Assembly (NCBI GenBank): GCA_944382705.1 | Contig: CALWNE010000034.1 | Span: forward strand, 1 to 64,000 | DNA: 64,000 nucleotides | Source: an uncultured Allofournierella sp. | GTDB taxonomy: Bacteria > Bacillota > Clostridia > Oscillospirales > Ruminococcaceae | Direction of reading: 5' to 3' | Part shown: positions 1 to 8,638 of the stretch, in pieces | Layout of the letters: each line of letters begins with the position of its first letter | Position numbering within the stretch: the stretch's first letter is position 1 | Made by a program: the position numbers and the translations under genes | Notes under the pieces: generated by a model | The model's input: the letters and a program-made list of their open reading frames with translations, nothing else | Database searches by the model: none | What the model was told of the DNA's origin: nothing

Positions 1-503
1 GCGAGGGCTTCCCGCTGCTGGGCCATGGCGGCGGCAAACTCCCGGTTGCCGGCCTGCACTTCCTCCATACATTTAATGAGGGCACTCAGCCGGTCGGCGG
101 CTTTCAGCAGCCGCTGCTCCGCTTCGGTGAGAATACGGCCGGTCATGTAGCCTGCCATGGGCTGGCGCAAAGCAGGAGGCAAAAGCCCCAGCATGGCCAC
201 GGCACTTTCGGTTTCCAGGGCCTTATAGGCGTTTTTCAGCCGTTCGTTTTTGTATTTCACCGGGGTGGGCATATCCCCGGTGAGAATTTCCTGGGCGTCG
301 TGGTAGAGGGCTGCCACAGCCACCGTTTCGGGCCGTACCGGTGTGCCGGTTACCTCCTGGGCAATCAGGCAGAGGGTGTGGGCCAGAATGGCGGTTTCGG
401 TGGTGTGCTCGCTGAGGGTTTCCGGCCGGGCGGAGTGCATCAGGCTCCAGCGGCGGATGTACTTCATCCGGCTGACCAGGGCATTAAAGGGATAGGTATT
501 CAT
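1..503 (-). CDS. YfbR-like HD-domain 5'-deoxynucleotidase (3' end outside window)
   Basis: The first 167 residues of an HD-domain phosphohydrolase are present; the C-terminus lies beyond the left edge. Visible family marks are an N-terminal RWSLM, the metal-binding HT pair, YHDAQE, and the GDMPTPVKY block that is typical of YfbR-type 5'-deoxynucleotidases. Near the cut end KAADRLSALIKC also fits YfbR. The family removes phosphate from deoxynucleoside 5'-monophosphates in the cytoplasm; E. coli YfbR has about 199 residues, so roughly 30 are missing here. The start ATG at 503 has an AAGGAG site just upstream on the minus strand. It is divergent from the YfhO gene. Function is by family; activity is inferred. 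Confidence 0.85.
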   Translation of the reverse strand, partial: MNTYPFNALVSRMKYIRRWSLMHSARPETLSEHTTETAILAHTLCLIAQEVTGTPVRPETVAVAALYHDAQEILTGDMPTPVKYKNERLKNAYKALETESAVAMLGLLPPALRQPMAGYMTGRILTEAEQRLLKAADRLSALIKCMEEVQAGNREFAAAMAQQREAL

Positions 504-544
504 AACAAAAGCCACGCTCCTTGCTTACCAAAGTAACTGTGCCT

Positions 545-573
545 ATTGTAGCACGGTTTGAGGCTACTTTGAA
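545..573 (-). promoter_or_regulatory. Promoter of the YfbR-like gene
   Basis: On the minus strand TTCAAA and TACAAT are separated by 17 bp, and TGC directly precedes TACAAT, giving an extended -10. The leader to the start codon would be about 35 nt. Read by eye from consensus. Confidence 0.5.
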
Positions 574-619
574 GGGATGCAGATGTGAAATCATCAACAC
601 AGGAAAGGGTGAACAATCA

Positions 620-2965
620 ATGCCAACGCTGCAAAAGCCCCGCCAAAATAAGTTTTGGCTGACCTTTGGGCTGTGCGGTTTGGGCGCAGCCATGATGCTG
701 CTGCCTTTTTATATTGTGGATCAAGGGTTCTTTCTGTACGCTGGAGATTTTAACAGCCAGCAGATTGCCTTTTATTACTACGCCAACGAATTTGCAAAAA
801 GTGGGGCCAGCTTTAGCTGGGCCACCGATTTGGGCAGCGGCTTTTTAAACAGCTACTCTTTTTATCTGGTGGGCAGTCCCTTCTGGTGGCTTAGTTTGCT
901 GTTTCCCTCTGGCTGGATGCCCTATTTGATGGTGCCGCTGCTTTGTTTAAAGTTTGCGGTGGCAGGTGCAGGCGCTTACCTGTGGGTCAGCCGGTATACC
1001 CGCCAACCTAACCTGGCGGTTTTGGGGGGCTGCCTATACGCTTTTTCTGGCTTTACGGTGTACAATGTGTTCTTTAACCACTTTGTGGATGTAATTGCAT
1101 TGTTCCCCTATCTGCTTTGGTCGCTGGATGAGGCGGTATACAAAAAACGCCGGGGTATGTTTGCCTTGCTGGTGGCCCTGAACCTGCTGAACAACTACTT
1201 CTTTTTTGCGGGGCAGGTGGTGTTTCTGCTGCTGTATTTCTGCTGCATGACCCTTTGGGGCCCCTGGCAGATGGACTGGCGCAGGTTTGGCCGCCTTGCC
1301 TGGGAAAGTTTGCTGGGTGTGGGCATGGGCTGCGTGCTGCTGATTCCCACCGTGTACAGTTTGGCCAACAACCCCCGTGTATCCAAGTTTTCCAATGGGT
1401 TCGGCCTGCTGCTGTACAGCAAACCCCAGCAGTATGCAGCCATCCTGTACAGCCTGTTTTTTCCGCCGGACTGCCCCTTTATGCCTGCCATCTTTACCGA
1501 GGGCGTTATTAAATGGACCAGCATGACCGCCTACCTGCCTTTGGTAAGCATGGTGGGTGTGATTGCCTACTGCCGCAGCTGCAAGGGAACTGCCTTTAAG
1601 CGGCTGCTGGGCATCTGCCTGGTGATGGCGCTGGTGCCGGGGCTGAACTCGCTGTTTTATGCCATGAACTCCAGCTACTATGCCCGGTGGTTTTATATGC
1701 CCCTGCTGATTATGTGCGCCGCAACGGTGTACAGCCTGGAGCACACCAGCCAGGTGGATTTGCAAAAGGGCTTTGGGCCTACGCTGGCGGTGCTGGCTGC
1801 CTATTGCGCCTTTGCCCTGGTGCCCACCAAAGTGGAGGAAAGCTGGCAGATTGGCGTTATGAAGGAACCGGCCAAGTTTTGGATGAATTTCGGTTTGGGT
1901 ACGCTGGGCGTGTTGGTGTTCTGGTATTTATGGACCCGGCAGAAAAACCCCGCCCTGCTGGTGCGCCGCCTTACAGCTGCGGTGCTGGCCTTTGGCTGCG
2001 TGTATGGGGTAGCCCACATTGCGGTGGGCAAGTTTGCCCAGTGGGACAACGATAAAAACTACCGCCAGCAGCAGTATCTGGACGCAAGAACCCTGGCTCA
2101 GACCCTGCCCCAGGGTGCCTACCGCATTGATGACTACGAATGCTACGATAACCTGGGTTTGTGGATGAACAAAAGCGATTTGCAGACCTTTAACTCCACG
2201 GTGGCCCCGTCCATTTTAGAGTTTTACCCCAGCGTGGGGGTTAAGCGGGATGTACGCAGTGCCCCAGAGCTGGAGGATTATGCCCTGCGGGGGCTTTTGA
2301 GCGTGCGGTTTACCGTCTGCCCGGTGGAGGATCAGGCGGACTTGGAGGAAAAACTGGGGGATACCTGGCGGTACTATGCCACCCAGGGAAGCCTGGCGGT
2401 TTACGAAAACACCCAATGGCTGCCTATGGTGTACGCCTACGATGCCTATGTTACCAACGAACAATGGGAGGAAGTGGCGGAAAGCAACCGCTCCAATCTG
2501 CTGATGCGGGCCATGGTGCTGGACCAGGAACAGGCTGCCCAGTACGGCCACCTGCTGCGCCAGCTTACCTCGGAGGAATGCAGCGGCCTTACCCAGCAGG
2601 CCTACCAGGAGGATTTGGAGCAGCGGGCCAGCATGGCGGCTTATCAGGTGGAGCTCACCGGCAGCGGCCTTACCGCCCACATCCAGCGAGAGCAGGAAAG
2701 TCTGGTGCTGCTGGCTGTACCCTATGACGAGGGCTTTACCGCCACGGTAAATGGCCAGCCGGTGCCGGTGCTGAAGGTCTCCAACGGACTGATGGCGGTG
2801 CAGGTGCCCCAGGGGGACAGCACCATCCAGCTGGAATACCACACCAAGGGGCTGAATGTCTCGCTGGCGGTGTCGGCGGTTTGCCTGGTGGTCTGGGCAG
2901 TGTATATCCTGCTGGGCCGCAGAATGGATGCCAAGGCTGCAAAGGCCAATGTGTTTCGGCGGTGA
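620..2965 (+). CDS. YfhO family membrane protein
   Basis: A 781-residue polytopic membrane protein of the YfhO family. The N-terminal two thirds is a series of about a dozen hydrophobic segments with the family's early luminal block (GDFNSQQIAFYY). The last third is a soluble extracytoplasmic region of beta-type sequence, closed by one C-terminal transmembrane segment and a short basic tail. YfhO proteins resemble GT-C glycosyltransferases; characterised members decorate teichoic acids with sugars on the outer face of the membrane. The start is set at ATG 620 because AGGAAAGGG lies 9 nt upstream; an upstream in-frame ATG at 521 has no such site and would add 33 hydrophilic residues. The sugar donor and target are unknown. 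Confidence 0.85.
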   Translation: MPTLQKPRQNKFWLTFGLCGLGAAMMLLPFYIVDQGFFLYAGDFNSQQIAFYYYANEFAKSGASFSWATDLGSGFLNSYSFYLVGSPFWWLSLLFPSGWMPYLMVPLLCLKFAVAGAGAYLWVSRYTRQPNLAVLGGCLYAFSGFTVYNVFFNHFVDVIALFPYLLWSLDEAVYKKRRGMFALLVALNLLNNYFFFAGQVVFLLLYFCCMTLWGPWQMDWRRFGRLAWESLLGVGMGCVLLIPTVYSLANNPRVSKFSNGFGLLLYSKPQQYAAILYSLFFPPDCPFMPAIFTEGVIKWTSMTAYLPLVSMVGVIAYCRSCKGTAFKRLLGICLVMALVPGLNSLFYAMNSSYYARWFYMPLLIMCAATVYSLEHTSQVDLQKGFGPTLAVLAAYCAFALVPTKVEESWQIGVMKEPAKFWMNFGLGTLGVLVFWYLWTRQKNPALLVRRLTAAVLAFGCVYGVAHIAVGKFAQWDNDKNYRQQQYLDARTLAQTLPQGAYRIDDYECYDNLGLWMNKSDLQTFNSTVAPSILEFYPSVGVKRDVRSAPELEDYALRGLLSVRFTVCPVEDQADLEEKLGDTWRYYATQGSLAVYENTQWLPMVYAYDAYVTNEQWEEVAESNRSNLLMRAMVLDQEQAAQYGHLLRQLTSEECSGLTQQAYQEDLEQRASMAAYQVELTGSGLTAHIQREQESLVLLAVPYDEGFTATVNGQPVPVLKVSNGLMAVQVPQGDSTIQLEYHTKGLNVSLAVSAVCLVVWAVYILLGRRMDAKAAKANVFRR

Positions 2966-3003
2966 AGAAGAAAACCCCGCCCTTATTTAAAACGAATTGC
3001 TGT

Positions 3004-3049
3004 ACACAGCGCTGCCCACAGGCTTTTGGCCTGCCCGGCGGCGCTGTGT
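3004..3049 (+). terminator. Hairpin between yfhO-like gene and tex
   Basis: ACACAGCGC and GCGCTGTGT form a 9-bp stem, and CAGGC/GCCTG forms an inner stem. The T content after it is weak (TTTGCCCTGTTA), so it may be only a partial terminator. Confidence 0.4.
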
Positions 3050-3079
3050 TTGCCCTGTTAGATAGAAAAGGAGCCTAAT

Positions 3080-5230
3080 ATGACGGAATTTTGCAAGGTA
3101 TTGGCCACCGAACTGAACCTGCCCCAGCGGCAGGTGGAAGCGGCGGTGGAACTGATTGACGCAGGCAACACCATCCCTTTTATTGCCCGGTACCGCAAGG
3201 AAGCCACGGGAGCAATGGATGACCAGGTGCTGCGCCAGCTGGCAGACCGGCTGGAATACCTGCGGGGGCTGGAAAAACGCCGTCAGGAGGTGGATGCAGC
3301 CATCCGCCAGCAGGAAGCCATGACCCCGGAGCTGGAGCAGGCTCTGGCGGCTGCTGTAACCCTGGCAGAGCTGGAGGATTTGTACCGCCCCTACCGGCCC
3401 AAGCGCAAAACCCGGGCCAGCGTGGCAAAGGCCCGTGGGTTGCAGCCTTTGGCAGATGCCTTGTTTGCCCAGGATGGAGCACTGGATGTGCAGGCTGCCG
3501 CTGCCCAGTATCTGAGCGAGGAGGTGCCGGACGCAGAAAGTGCCCTTGCTGGCGCACGGGATATTTTGGCCGAGCAGATTAGCGATGACGCTGGCCTGCG
3601 TACCCAGCTGCGCCGGTTTTACACCACCTTTGGCCGGCTGGTAAGCAAGGCCGCAAAGGAGGAGGACAGCGTTTATGCACCCTACTACGATTACAGCGAG
3701 CCAGTGAGTAAGGCAGCCGGACACCGGGTTCTGGCCCTGGACCGGGGCGAGCGGGAAGGCTTTTTGAAGGTAGCTGTGGAGGTGGACACCGAAAAGGCCC
3801 TGGGCGGCATTCGCCAGATGTTTGTGAAGCGCAGCGGCGGCGAAAGTGCCCGCCAGGTGGAACTGGCTGCAGAGGACAGCTATACCCGGCTGATTCATCC
3901 CAGCATGGAGCGGGAGATGCGCAGCCTGCTGAGTGAACAGGCCGCAGAGGGTGCCATTCAGGTGTTTGGTGCAAACCTGCGCCAGCTGCTGTTGCAGCCC
4001 CCCATCAAAGGCAAGGTGGCCCTGGGCATGGACCCCGGCTACCGGATGGGCTGCAAGCTGGCAGTGGTGGACCCCACCGGCAAGGTGCTGGATACGGCGG
4101 TGGTATACCCGGTTCCGGAGTTCAAAAAGGTGGAACAGGCCAAAGCCAAGGTCAAGGACCTGATTGCCCGCCACGGGGTGCAGATTATTGCCATCGGCAA
4201 CGGCACTGCGGGCAAGGAAACCGAAATTTTTGCCGCCCAGGTCATTCGGGAAATTGGGGGCGGCGTACAGTACATGGTGGTGAGCGAGGCTGGTGCCAGC
4301 GTGTATTCCGCCAGCAAATTGGCGGCAGAGGAATTCCCCCAGTTTGATGTAAACCTGCGCAGTGCCGTGAGCATTGCCCGCCGTTTGCAGGACCCCCTGG
4401 CCGAGCTGGTGAAGATTGATCCCAAGGCGGTGGGTGTGGGCCAGTACCAGCACGATATGCCCCAAAAACGCCTGAACGAAACCCTGGACGGCGTGGTGGA
4501 GGACTGTGTAAACAGCGTTGGTGTGGACTTGAACACCGCCAGTGCACCGCTGCTGGCCCGTGTGGCAGGTTTAAGCGCCTCCACTGCTAAAAATGTGGTA
4601 GCCTGGCGGGAGGAGAACGGGGCCTTTACCTCCCGTGCACAGCTGAAAAAGGTGAAGGGACTTGGGCCCAAGGCCTTTGAGCAGTGCGCCGGATTTTTGC
4701 GCCTGCCGGGGGCAAAGCAGCCTCTGGATTCCACCGCAGTTCACCCCGAAAGCTACGGTGCAGCCGCTGCCCTGCTGGAGCTTTGCGGTTTTACTGCCAA
4801 GGATATTGGCACCCCTGCCATTGCCCAGCTGCCCCAGAAGGCACAGGCCATTGGGTTTGAAACACTCTGCAAAGAAACCGGCGCAGGCGAGCCTACCCTG
4901 CGGGATATTATGGCCGAGCTGCTGCGCCCCGGCCGGGATATGCGTGATGAGCTGCCCGCCCCCCTGCTGCGCAGCGATGTGATGGGGCTGGAGGACCTGA
5001 GGCCGGATATGGAGCTGATGGGTACCGTGCGCAATGTCATCGATTTTGGCGCCTTTGTGGATATTGGCGTGCATCAGGATGGACTGGTGCATATCAGCCA
5101 GCTCAGCGACCGGTTCATTAAGCACCCCAGCCAGGCCGTCAAGGTGGGCGATGTGGTAAAGGTGAAGGTGCTGGAGGTGGATGTGAAGAAAAAGCGCATC
5201 AGCCTGACCATGAAGGGCCTGAACGGCTGA
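3080..5230 (+). CDS. tex: Tex family RNA-binding transcriptional accessory protein
   Basis: 716 residues with the complete Tex layout: an N-terminal helical domain carrying the signature NTIPFIARYRKEATGAMDD near residue 30, a YqgF-like RNase H fold from about residue 312 (LGMDPGYRMGCKLAVVD), helix-hairpin-helix repeats near 484-542 (LNTASAPLLARVAGLS), and an S1 RNA-binding domain near 640-712 (GTVRNVIDFGAFVDIG). Tex proteins bind nucleic acid and interact with the transcription machinery; their exact bacterial role is still loosely defined. The start ATG has AAAGGAG upstream. The gene stands alone between a hairpin and a strong terminator, so it is probably monocistronic. Confidence 0.95.
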   Translation: MTEFCKVLATELNLPQRQVEAAVELIDAGNTIPFIARYRKEATGAMDDQVLRQLADRLEYLRGLEKRRQEVDAAIRQQEAMTPELEQALAAAVTLAELEDLYRPYRPKRKTRASVAKARGLQPLADALFAQDGALDVQAAAAQYLSEEVPDAESALAGARDILAEQISDDAGLRTQLRRFYTTFGRLVSKAAKEEDSVYAPYYDYSEPVSKAAGHRVLALDRGEREGFLKVAVEVDTEKALGGIRQMFVKRSGGESARQVELAAEDSYTRLIHPSMEREMRSLLSEQAAEGAIQVFGANLRQLLLQPPIKGKVALGMDPGYRMGCKLAVVDPTGKVLDTAVVYPVPEFKKVEQAKAKVKDLIARHGVQIIAIGNGTAGKETEIFAAQVIREIGGGVQYMVVSEAGASVYSASKLAAEEFPQFDVNLRSAVSIARRLQDPLAELVKIDPKAVGVGQYQHDMPQKRLNETLDGVVEDCVNSVGVDLNTASAPLLARVAGLSASTAKNVVAWREENGAFTSRAQLKKVKGLGPKAFEQCAGFLRLPGAKQPLDSTAVHPESYGAAAALLELCGFTAKDIGTPAIAQLPQKAQAIGFETLCKETGAGEPTLRDIMAELLRPGRDMRDELPAPLLRSDVMGLEDLRPDMELMGTVRNVIDFGAFVDIGVHQDGLVHISQLSDRFIKHPSQAVKVGDVVKVKVLEVDVKKKRISLTMKGLNG

Positions 5231-5293
5231 CACTCACCGGAACAACCGGCAGCCCGGCAAGAGCTGTTGAAAAAACTGAACCCCATATAACAC

Positions 5294-5339
5294 AAAAAAT
5301 CCGCTCCGGTAAGCAGCTGCTTGCCAGGGCGGATTTTTT
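5294..5339. terminator. Intrinsic terminator after tex (bidirectional)
   Basis: AAAAAATCCGC pairs with GCGGATTTTTT around a loop of about 25 nt. With A and T tracts on both sides it can stop transcription from either direction. Confidence 0.8.
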
Positions 5340-5377
5340 GCAAGAATTTCAATCACAAAAAAAGAATGAAGAGGAGT

Positions 5378-5415
5378 GGTCTTGGCAGTGGAGTAACTGC
5401 CAGGGGAATAAGACC
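5378..5415. repeat. Stem-loop in the tex-asnA intergenic space
   Basis: GGCAGT and ACTGCC pair around GGAGTA, and GGTCTT/AAGACC can extend the stem across an asymmetric internal loop. Read from the asnA side, a T-rich run (complement of AAAAAAAGAA) follows at a distance, so this could be the asnA terminator; otherwise its role is unknown. No credible gene was found at 5340-5497. Confidence 0.35.
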
Positions 5416-5497
5416 ATGGTGTTAGTATACCCCCAGGATATGTGGGAACTGTTGGAAAATTATTGCCAATTTGTGAAATTTTCAGCCCCGTGCAATG

Positions 5498-6505
5498 TTA
5501 CAGCAGGGGAATGCCTGCCTGTTTGCAGGCTTCCACAGTTTGCTCATCCCAAAGGCTTACCTGCACCTCGCCCACATGGGCTTTGCCCAGCAGCAGCATG
5601 CACAGGCGGCTTTGACCAATGCCGCCGCCGATGGTAAGGGGCAGCTGGCCTGCCAGCAGCATTTGATGGAAGGGCAGGCTGCGCCGGTCATCGCATCCGG
5701 CCAGGGTCAGCTGCTGGTCCAGGGCCTGGGGGTCCACCCGGATGCCCATACTGCTGATTTCAACGGCCTGCTGCAAGGTTTCGTGCCAGAACAAAAGGTC
5801 GCCGTTCAGGCTCCAGTCGTCATAGTCCGGGGCACGGCCATCGTGGGGGCGGCCGCTTTTGAGTGCGCCGCCAATCTGCATAATAAAGGTGGTGGGATGC
5901 TGGCGCAGGTAGGCGTTTTCCCGCTCTTTACCGGTCAAATCCGGGTACATATCCTCCAGCTGCTGGCTGGTTACAAAGCTTACTTCCCGGCACAGGGTAG
6001 TGTTGAGGGAGGGGAACTGCCATTTCAGCTCATCCAAGGTGGAGCTGATGGCGTACACAATGTTTTGCACCGTCTGCTGCAAAAACTCCGGGGTGCGCTG
6101 GGAGGCATCAATCACCTTTTCCCAGTCCCACTGGTCCACATAGATGGAGTGCAGGTTGTCCAGTTCCTCATCCCGGCGGATGGCGTTCATGTCTGTTACC
6201 AGGCCGTTGCCCACCCGGAAGCCGTACTGGTGCAGGGCCAGCCGCTTCCACTTGGCCAGGCTGTGCACCACCTGGGCATTGCAGCCGGTGGCGGGCACAT
6301 CAAAGCTTACGGGCCGTTCAATGCCGTTCAAATCATCGTTCAGGCCCAGGGCAGGGTCCACAAACAGGGGTGCCGTAACCCGCTTGAGGTGCAGAGCGGC
6401 GCACAGCTTGATTTCAAACATCTGCTTAATCAGGCCAATGGCTTTTTGGGTGTCGTATAAACCCAGGCAGGGGGTGTACCCGGCAGGCAGCGTGACATGG
6501 TTCAT
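5498..6505 (-). CDS. asnA: Aspartate--ammonia ligase (asparagine synthetase A)
   Basis: 335 residues, close to the roughly 330 of E. coli AsnA. AsnA makes asparagine from aspartate, ammonia and ATP with a fold related to class II aspartyl-tRNA synthetases. Family sequence is visible along the whole length: ERPVSFDVP, AQVVHSLAKWKR, DMNAIRRDE, DNLHSIYVDQWDWEK, and near the C-terminus GIRVDP and IGGGIGQSRLCMLLL. AAAAAGGAGG lies just upstream of the ATG. It is monocistronic between its own promoter and the tex-side terminator. I looked for a T-box specific for asparagine in the roughly 70-nt leader and did not see one. Confidence 0.96.
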   Translation of the reverse strand: MNHVTLPAGYTPCLGLYDTQKAIGLIKQMFEIKLCAALHLKRVTAPLFVDPALGLNDDLNGIERPVSFDVPATGCNAQVVHSLAKWKRLALHQYGFRVGNGLVTDMNAIRRDEELDNLHSIYVDQWDWEKVIDASQRTPEFLQQTVQNIVYAISSTLDELKWQFPSLNTTLCREVSFVTSQQLEDMYPDLTGKERENAYLRQHPTTFIMQIGGALKSGRPHDGRAPDYDDWSLNGDLLFWHETLQQAVEISSMGIRVDPQALDQQLTLAGCDDRRSLPFHQMLLAGQLPLTIGGGIGQSRLCMLLLGKAHVGEVQVSLWDEQTVEACKQAGIPLL

Positions 6506-6579
6506 GGTGAGCCTCCTTTTTGCGCTTGGATGATTTTTTACACTAAAGCACTACTGTATTGCATTATCTCTTGCTGTCT

Positions 6580-6608
6580 AGTATACTTGATTTTAAGCGG
6601 GGATGCAA
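6580..6608 (-). promoter_or_regulatory. Promoter of asnA
   Basis: On the minus strand TTGCAT and TATACT are separated by exactly 17 bp, about 75 nt upstream of the asnA start. This is the clearest signal in the 457-bp asnA-HPr intergenic region besides the HPr-side promoter. Confidence 0.65.
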
Positions 6609-6726
6609 GGGCTTTGGAGCAAGGAAAACAGCACACCCAAAGGCAAAAAACAGCAGGAATGTATAAACTGCAAACAAGTGGGCTATCCTGTGAAGTGCTG
6701 TTGTTGAACTGGCAGGTGCAGCAAAA

Positions 6727-6743
6727 GTGCAATGGAATTGCAC
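6727..6743. repeat. Inverted repeat, possible operator
   Basis: GTGCAAT and ATTGCAC form perfect 7-bp arms around GGA. It lies about 80 bp upstream of the HPr-side -10 box, a suitable position for a regulator site; no regulator can be assigned. Confidence 0.3.
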
Positions 6744-6822
6744 CAAAAATAGAAGTATTTGTGGAGCTAAATTGTTTCACTGGTAGAAAAATAATCAAAT
6801 TGGATACAAATTGATTTTTCTG

Positions 6823-6831
6823 TGCTATAAT
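6823..6831 (+). promoter_or_regulatory. Extended -10 promoter of the HPr-like gene
   Basis: TGCTATAAT is a consensus extended -10 element. No well-spaced -35 box is seen (TTGGAT lies 20 bp away). It implies a leader of about 125 nt. Confidence 0.55.
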
Positions 6832-6837
6832 GCGCCA

Positions 6838-6962
6838 GTGAACAGGACAGGAGGCTGCAAAACGGCTGGCAGCCCGCCGCAAACTGTCTGTTTGCCAGGA
6901 AAGCACAGCTTTTCGGCCAAAGCCGTATACCGGTTGACCAACGAGCAAAGGAGGCGTGCAGA
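6838..6962 (+). promoter_or_regulatory. Structured 5' leader of the HPr-like gene
   Basis: Three successive short hairpins can be drawn: GGCTGC/GCAGCC at 6853-6874, GCAAAC/GTTTGC at 6879-6895 and CGGC/GCCG at 6914-6925, followed by AAAGGAGG and the start codon. I do not recognise a known riboswitch class. Confidence 0.35.
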
Positions 6963-7187
6963 ATGATCAAAGAGCTCAAGGTTTCCAGCTTCCAGCAGGT
7001 AAAGGACATTGTGAATGCCGCAGCAAAATGTGAGCATGAGGTGAATGTAAAGGATCTGAAGGGTGTCATTGCCGACGCCAAGAGCATTCTGGGCTTGATG
7101 AACCTGGACTATAAGCACCCCGTCAAACTGATGGGTGAAAATGCGGAGGAGATTGAACGCATTTATAACGCAGTGGCAGCGCAGTAA
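6963..7187 (+). CDS. HPr-fold protein lacking the active-site histidine
   Basis: A 74-residue protein that aligns with HPr over the second half (ADAKSILGLMNLDYKHPVKLMGEN matches the KSIMGVMSL region and following strand). The first strand and loop, which in true HPr contain the GIHARPA motif with His15, are replaced by SSFQQVKDIVNAAAK; no histidine is present there. A serine remains at the equivalent of Ser46 (KSI). It therefore cannot take phosphate from PtsI in the classical way. It may be a regulatory HPr paralogue bound by CcpA-type or kinase partners, or a fold relative with another role. No ptsI or hprK is nearby. The start has AAAGGAGG upstream. Confidence 0.75.
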   Translation: MIKELKVSSFQQVKDIVNAAAKCEHEVNVKDLKGVIADAKSILGLMNLDYKHPVKLMGENAEEIERIYNAVAAQ

Positions 7188-7200
7188 GCACTGCCCGCAC

Positions 7201-7239
7201 CAGGCAGAGGGCAGTGTGGGCCCTGCTGCCTGTTTTTTT
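7201..7239 (+). terminator. Intrinsic terminator of the HPr-like gene
   Basis: CAGGCAG-AGGGC pairs with GCCCT-GCTGCCTG, followed directly by seven T residues. Confidence 0.85.
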
Positions 7240-7245
7240 AGCAAG

Positions 7246-7281
7246 AAAAATCCCTCCTGCCGGTTGGCAGGAGGGATTTTT
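7246..7281. terminator. Bidirectional terminator between HPr-like gene and ackA
   Basis: A perfect 16-bp stem (AAAAATCCCTCCTGCC with its complement) around a GGTT loop, with A/T tracts at both ends; it serves ackA on the minus strand. Confidence 0.85.
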
Positions 7282-7301
7282 GTATAGCATCAAAAATGCA
7301 A

Positions 7302-8501
7302 TTAGCCGTTTACCAGAGCCAGAGTATCGCGAGCGATCATCAGCTCCTCGTTGGTGCAGATCATCAGGATCTTTACACGGCTGTCGGGAGCGGACATATC
7401 GATGATGTCGGCGCCGCGCAGCTTGTTCTTCTCCAGGTCCAGCTTAATGCCGAAGAAGTCCATGTTCTCGCACACGCCGGCACGCAGACCGTGGTCGTTC
7501 TCGCCAATGCCGCCGGTGAACACGATGCAGTCCAGACCGTTCATGGCAGCGGTGTAGGAACCGATGTACTTCTTGATCTGGTAGTTCAGCATATCTTCTG
7601 CCAGCTTGGCACGCTCGTTGCCAGCCAGAGCAGCTTCTTCCACATCACGCTTGTCGCTAGAGATGCCGGAAATGCCCAGCAGACCGCTGGTCTTGTTCAG
7701 GTAGTCTGCCATTTCCTGGCCATGGATGCCCAGCTTCTGCTCCATGTAGGTTACAACGCTGGGGTCAATGTCGCCGCAGCGGGTGCCCATCATAACGCCG
7801 GCCAGAGGAGTCAGGCCCATGCTGGTGTCAACGCACTTGCCGCCGTCCACAGCGGTGATGGAGGAACCGTTGCCCAGATGGCAGGTGATGATTTTCAGCT
7901 CGCTGGGATCCTTGCCCAGGTAGTCGGCAGCAGCCTTGCTTACATAGCGGTGGCTGGTGCCGTGTGCGCCGTAACGACGGATGGAGTACTTCTCGTACAT
8001 CTCGTAGTTTACGCCGTAGATATAAGCCTTGGGAGGCATGGTCTGGTGGAAGGTGGTGTCGAATACCACAGCGTTGGGCACATGCTCGCCAAACACAGCC
8101 TTGGCGCTGCGCAGACCCTGCACATGAGCCATGTTGTGCACGGGAGCCAGAGGAGCAATCTCCTCGATTTTGTCGATAACAGCATCGTCAGCCAGGCAGC
8201 TCTCGGTGAAGAACTCAGCGCCCTGCACCACACGGTGGCCAATGGCACCGATTTCGCTCTTGTCGGCCACAACGGCGCCCTCGCCGGTGGTCATCATTTC
8301 CACTACCTTGGAGAAAGCCTCGGTATGGGTGGGGAACTCAGCTTCTTCGGTCCAGGACTGGCCGTTGGCCTTGTGGGTGATTTTGCTGCCGTTGATGCCA
8401 ATGCGTTCACACAGGCCCTTGCACAGCACATTCTCGTTTTCCATGTCGATCAGCTGGTACTTCAAAGAAGAAGAACCGCAGTTGATAACCAGAATTTTCA
8501 T
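7302..8501 (-). CDS. ackA: Acetate kinase
   Basis: 399 residues, the usual length. AckA interconverts acetyl phosphate plus ADP with acetate plus ATP, the energy-yielding last step of acetate fermentation. Visible motifs include the N-terminal NCGSSSLKY, FDTTFH, RRYGAHGTSHRYV, HLGNGSS, DTSMGLTPLAGVMMGTRCGD, FTGGIGEN and the C-terminal DEL-type end NEELMIARD. The start is ATG 8501, with GGGAGGA upstream; an in-frame ATG further upstream adds 32 residues unrelated to the family. No pta gene is in the window. It is divergent from tmcAL, whose product uses acetate, and the two promoters overlap. Confidence 0.98.
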   Translation of the reverse strand: MKILVINCGSSSLKYQLIDMENENVLCKGLCERIGINGSKITHKANGQSWTEEAEFPTHTEAFSKVVEMMTTGEGAVVADKSEIGAIGHRVVQGAEFFTESCLADDAVIDKIEEIAPLAPVHNMAHVQGLRSAKAVFGEHVPNAVVFDTTFHQTMPPKAYIYGVNYEMYEKYSIRRYGAHGTSHRYVSKAAADYLGKDPSELKIITCHLGNGSSITAVDGGKCVDTSMGLTPLAGVMMGTRCGDIDPSVVTYMEQKLGIHGQEMADYLNKTSGLLGISGISSDKRDVEEAALAGNERAKLAEDMLNYQIKKYIGSYTAAMNGLDCIVFTGGIGENDHGLRAGVCENMDFFGIKLDLEKNKLRGADIIDMSAPDSRVKILMICTNEELMIARDTLALVNG

Positions 8502-8609
8502 GTGATCGTTTCCTCCCGAAAATTGTTCGTTCAAATAATAAAAGCACAAGCAAAAAGCAAGCCCAGTGCGCATAGCACTGAACCAGGTATGGCCCAAAGG
8601 CAGTACAGC

Positions 8610-8638
8610 TTTTCATTGTCTTGATTTTATTATATAAT
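8610..8638 (+). promoter_or_regulatory. Promoter of tmcAL
   Basis: TTTTCA, 17 bp, TATAAT. The -10 shares sequence with the ackA -10 on the opposite strand. The leader to tmcAL would be about 55 nt. Confidence 0.5.

Noticed and set aside
5338..5497. Short open frames between tex and asnA
   Set aside because: They overlap the terminator and the 3' end of asnA, have no convincing start signals and resemble no protein.
5495..6460. 321-codon open frame on the plus strand over asnA
   Set aside because: It is antisense to the clearly conserved asnA gene, has no family resemblance and arises from GC-rich third positions.
7296..8624. 442-codon open frame on the plus strand over ackA
   Set aside because: It mirrors acetate kinase on the opposite strand; sequence is low-complexity and unlike a protein family.
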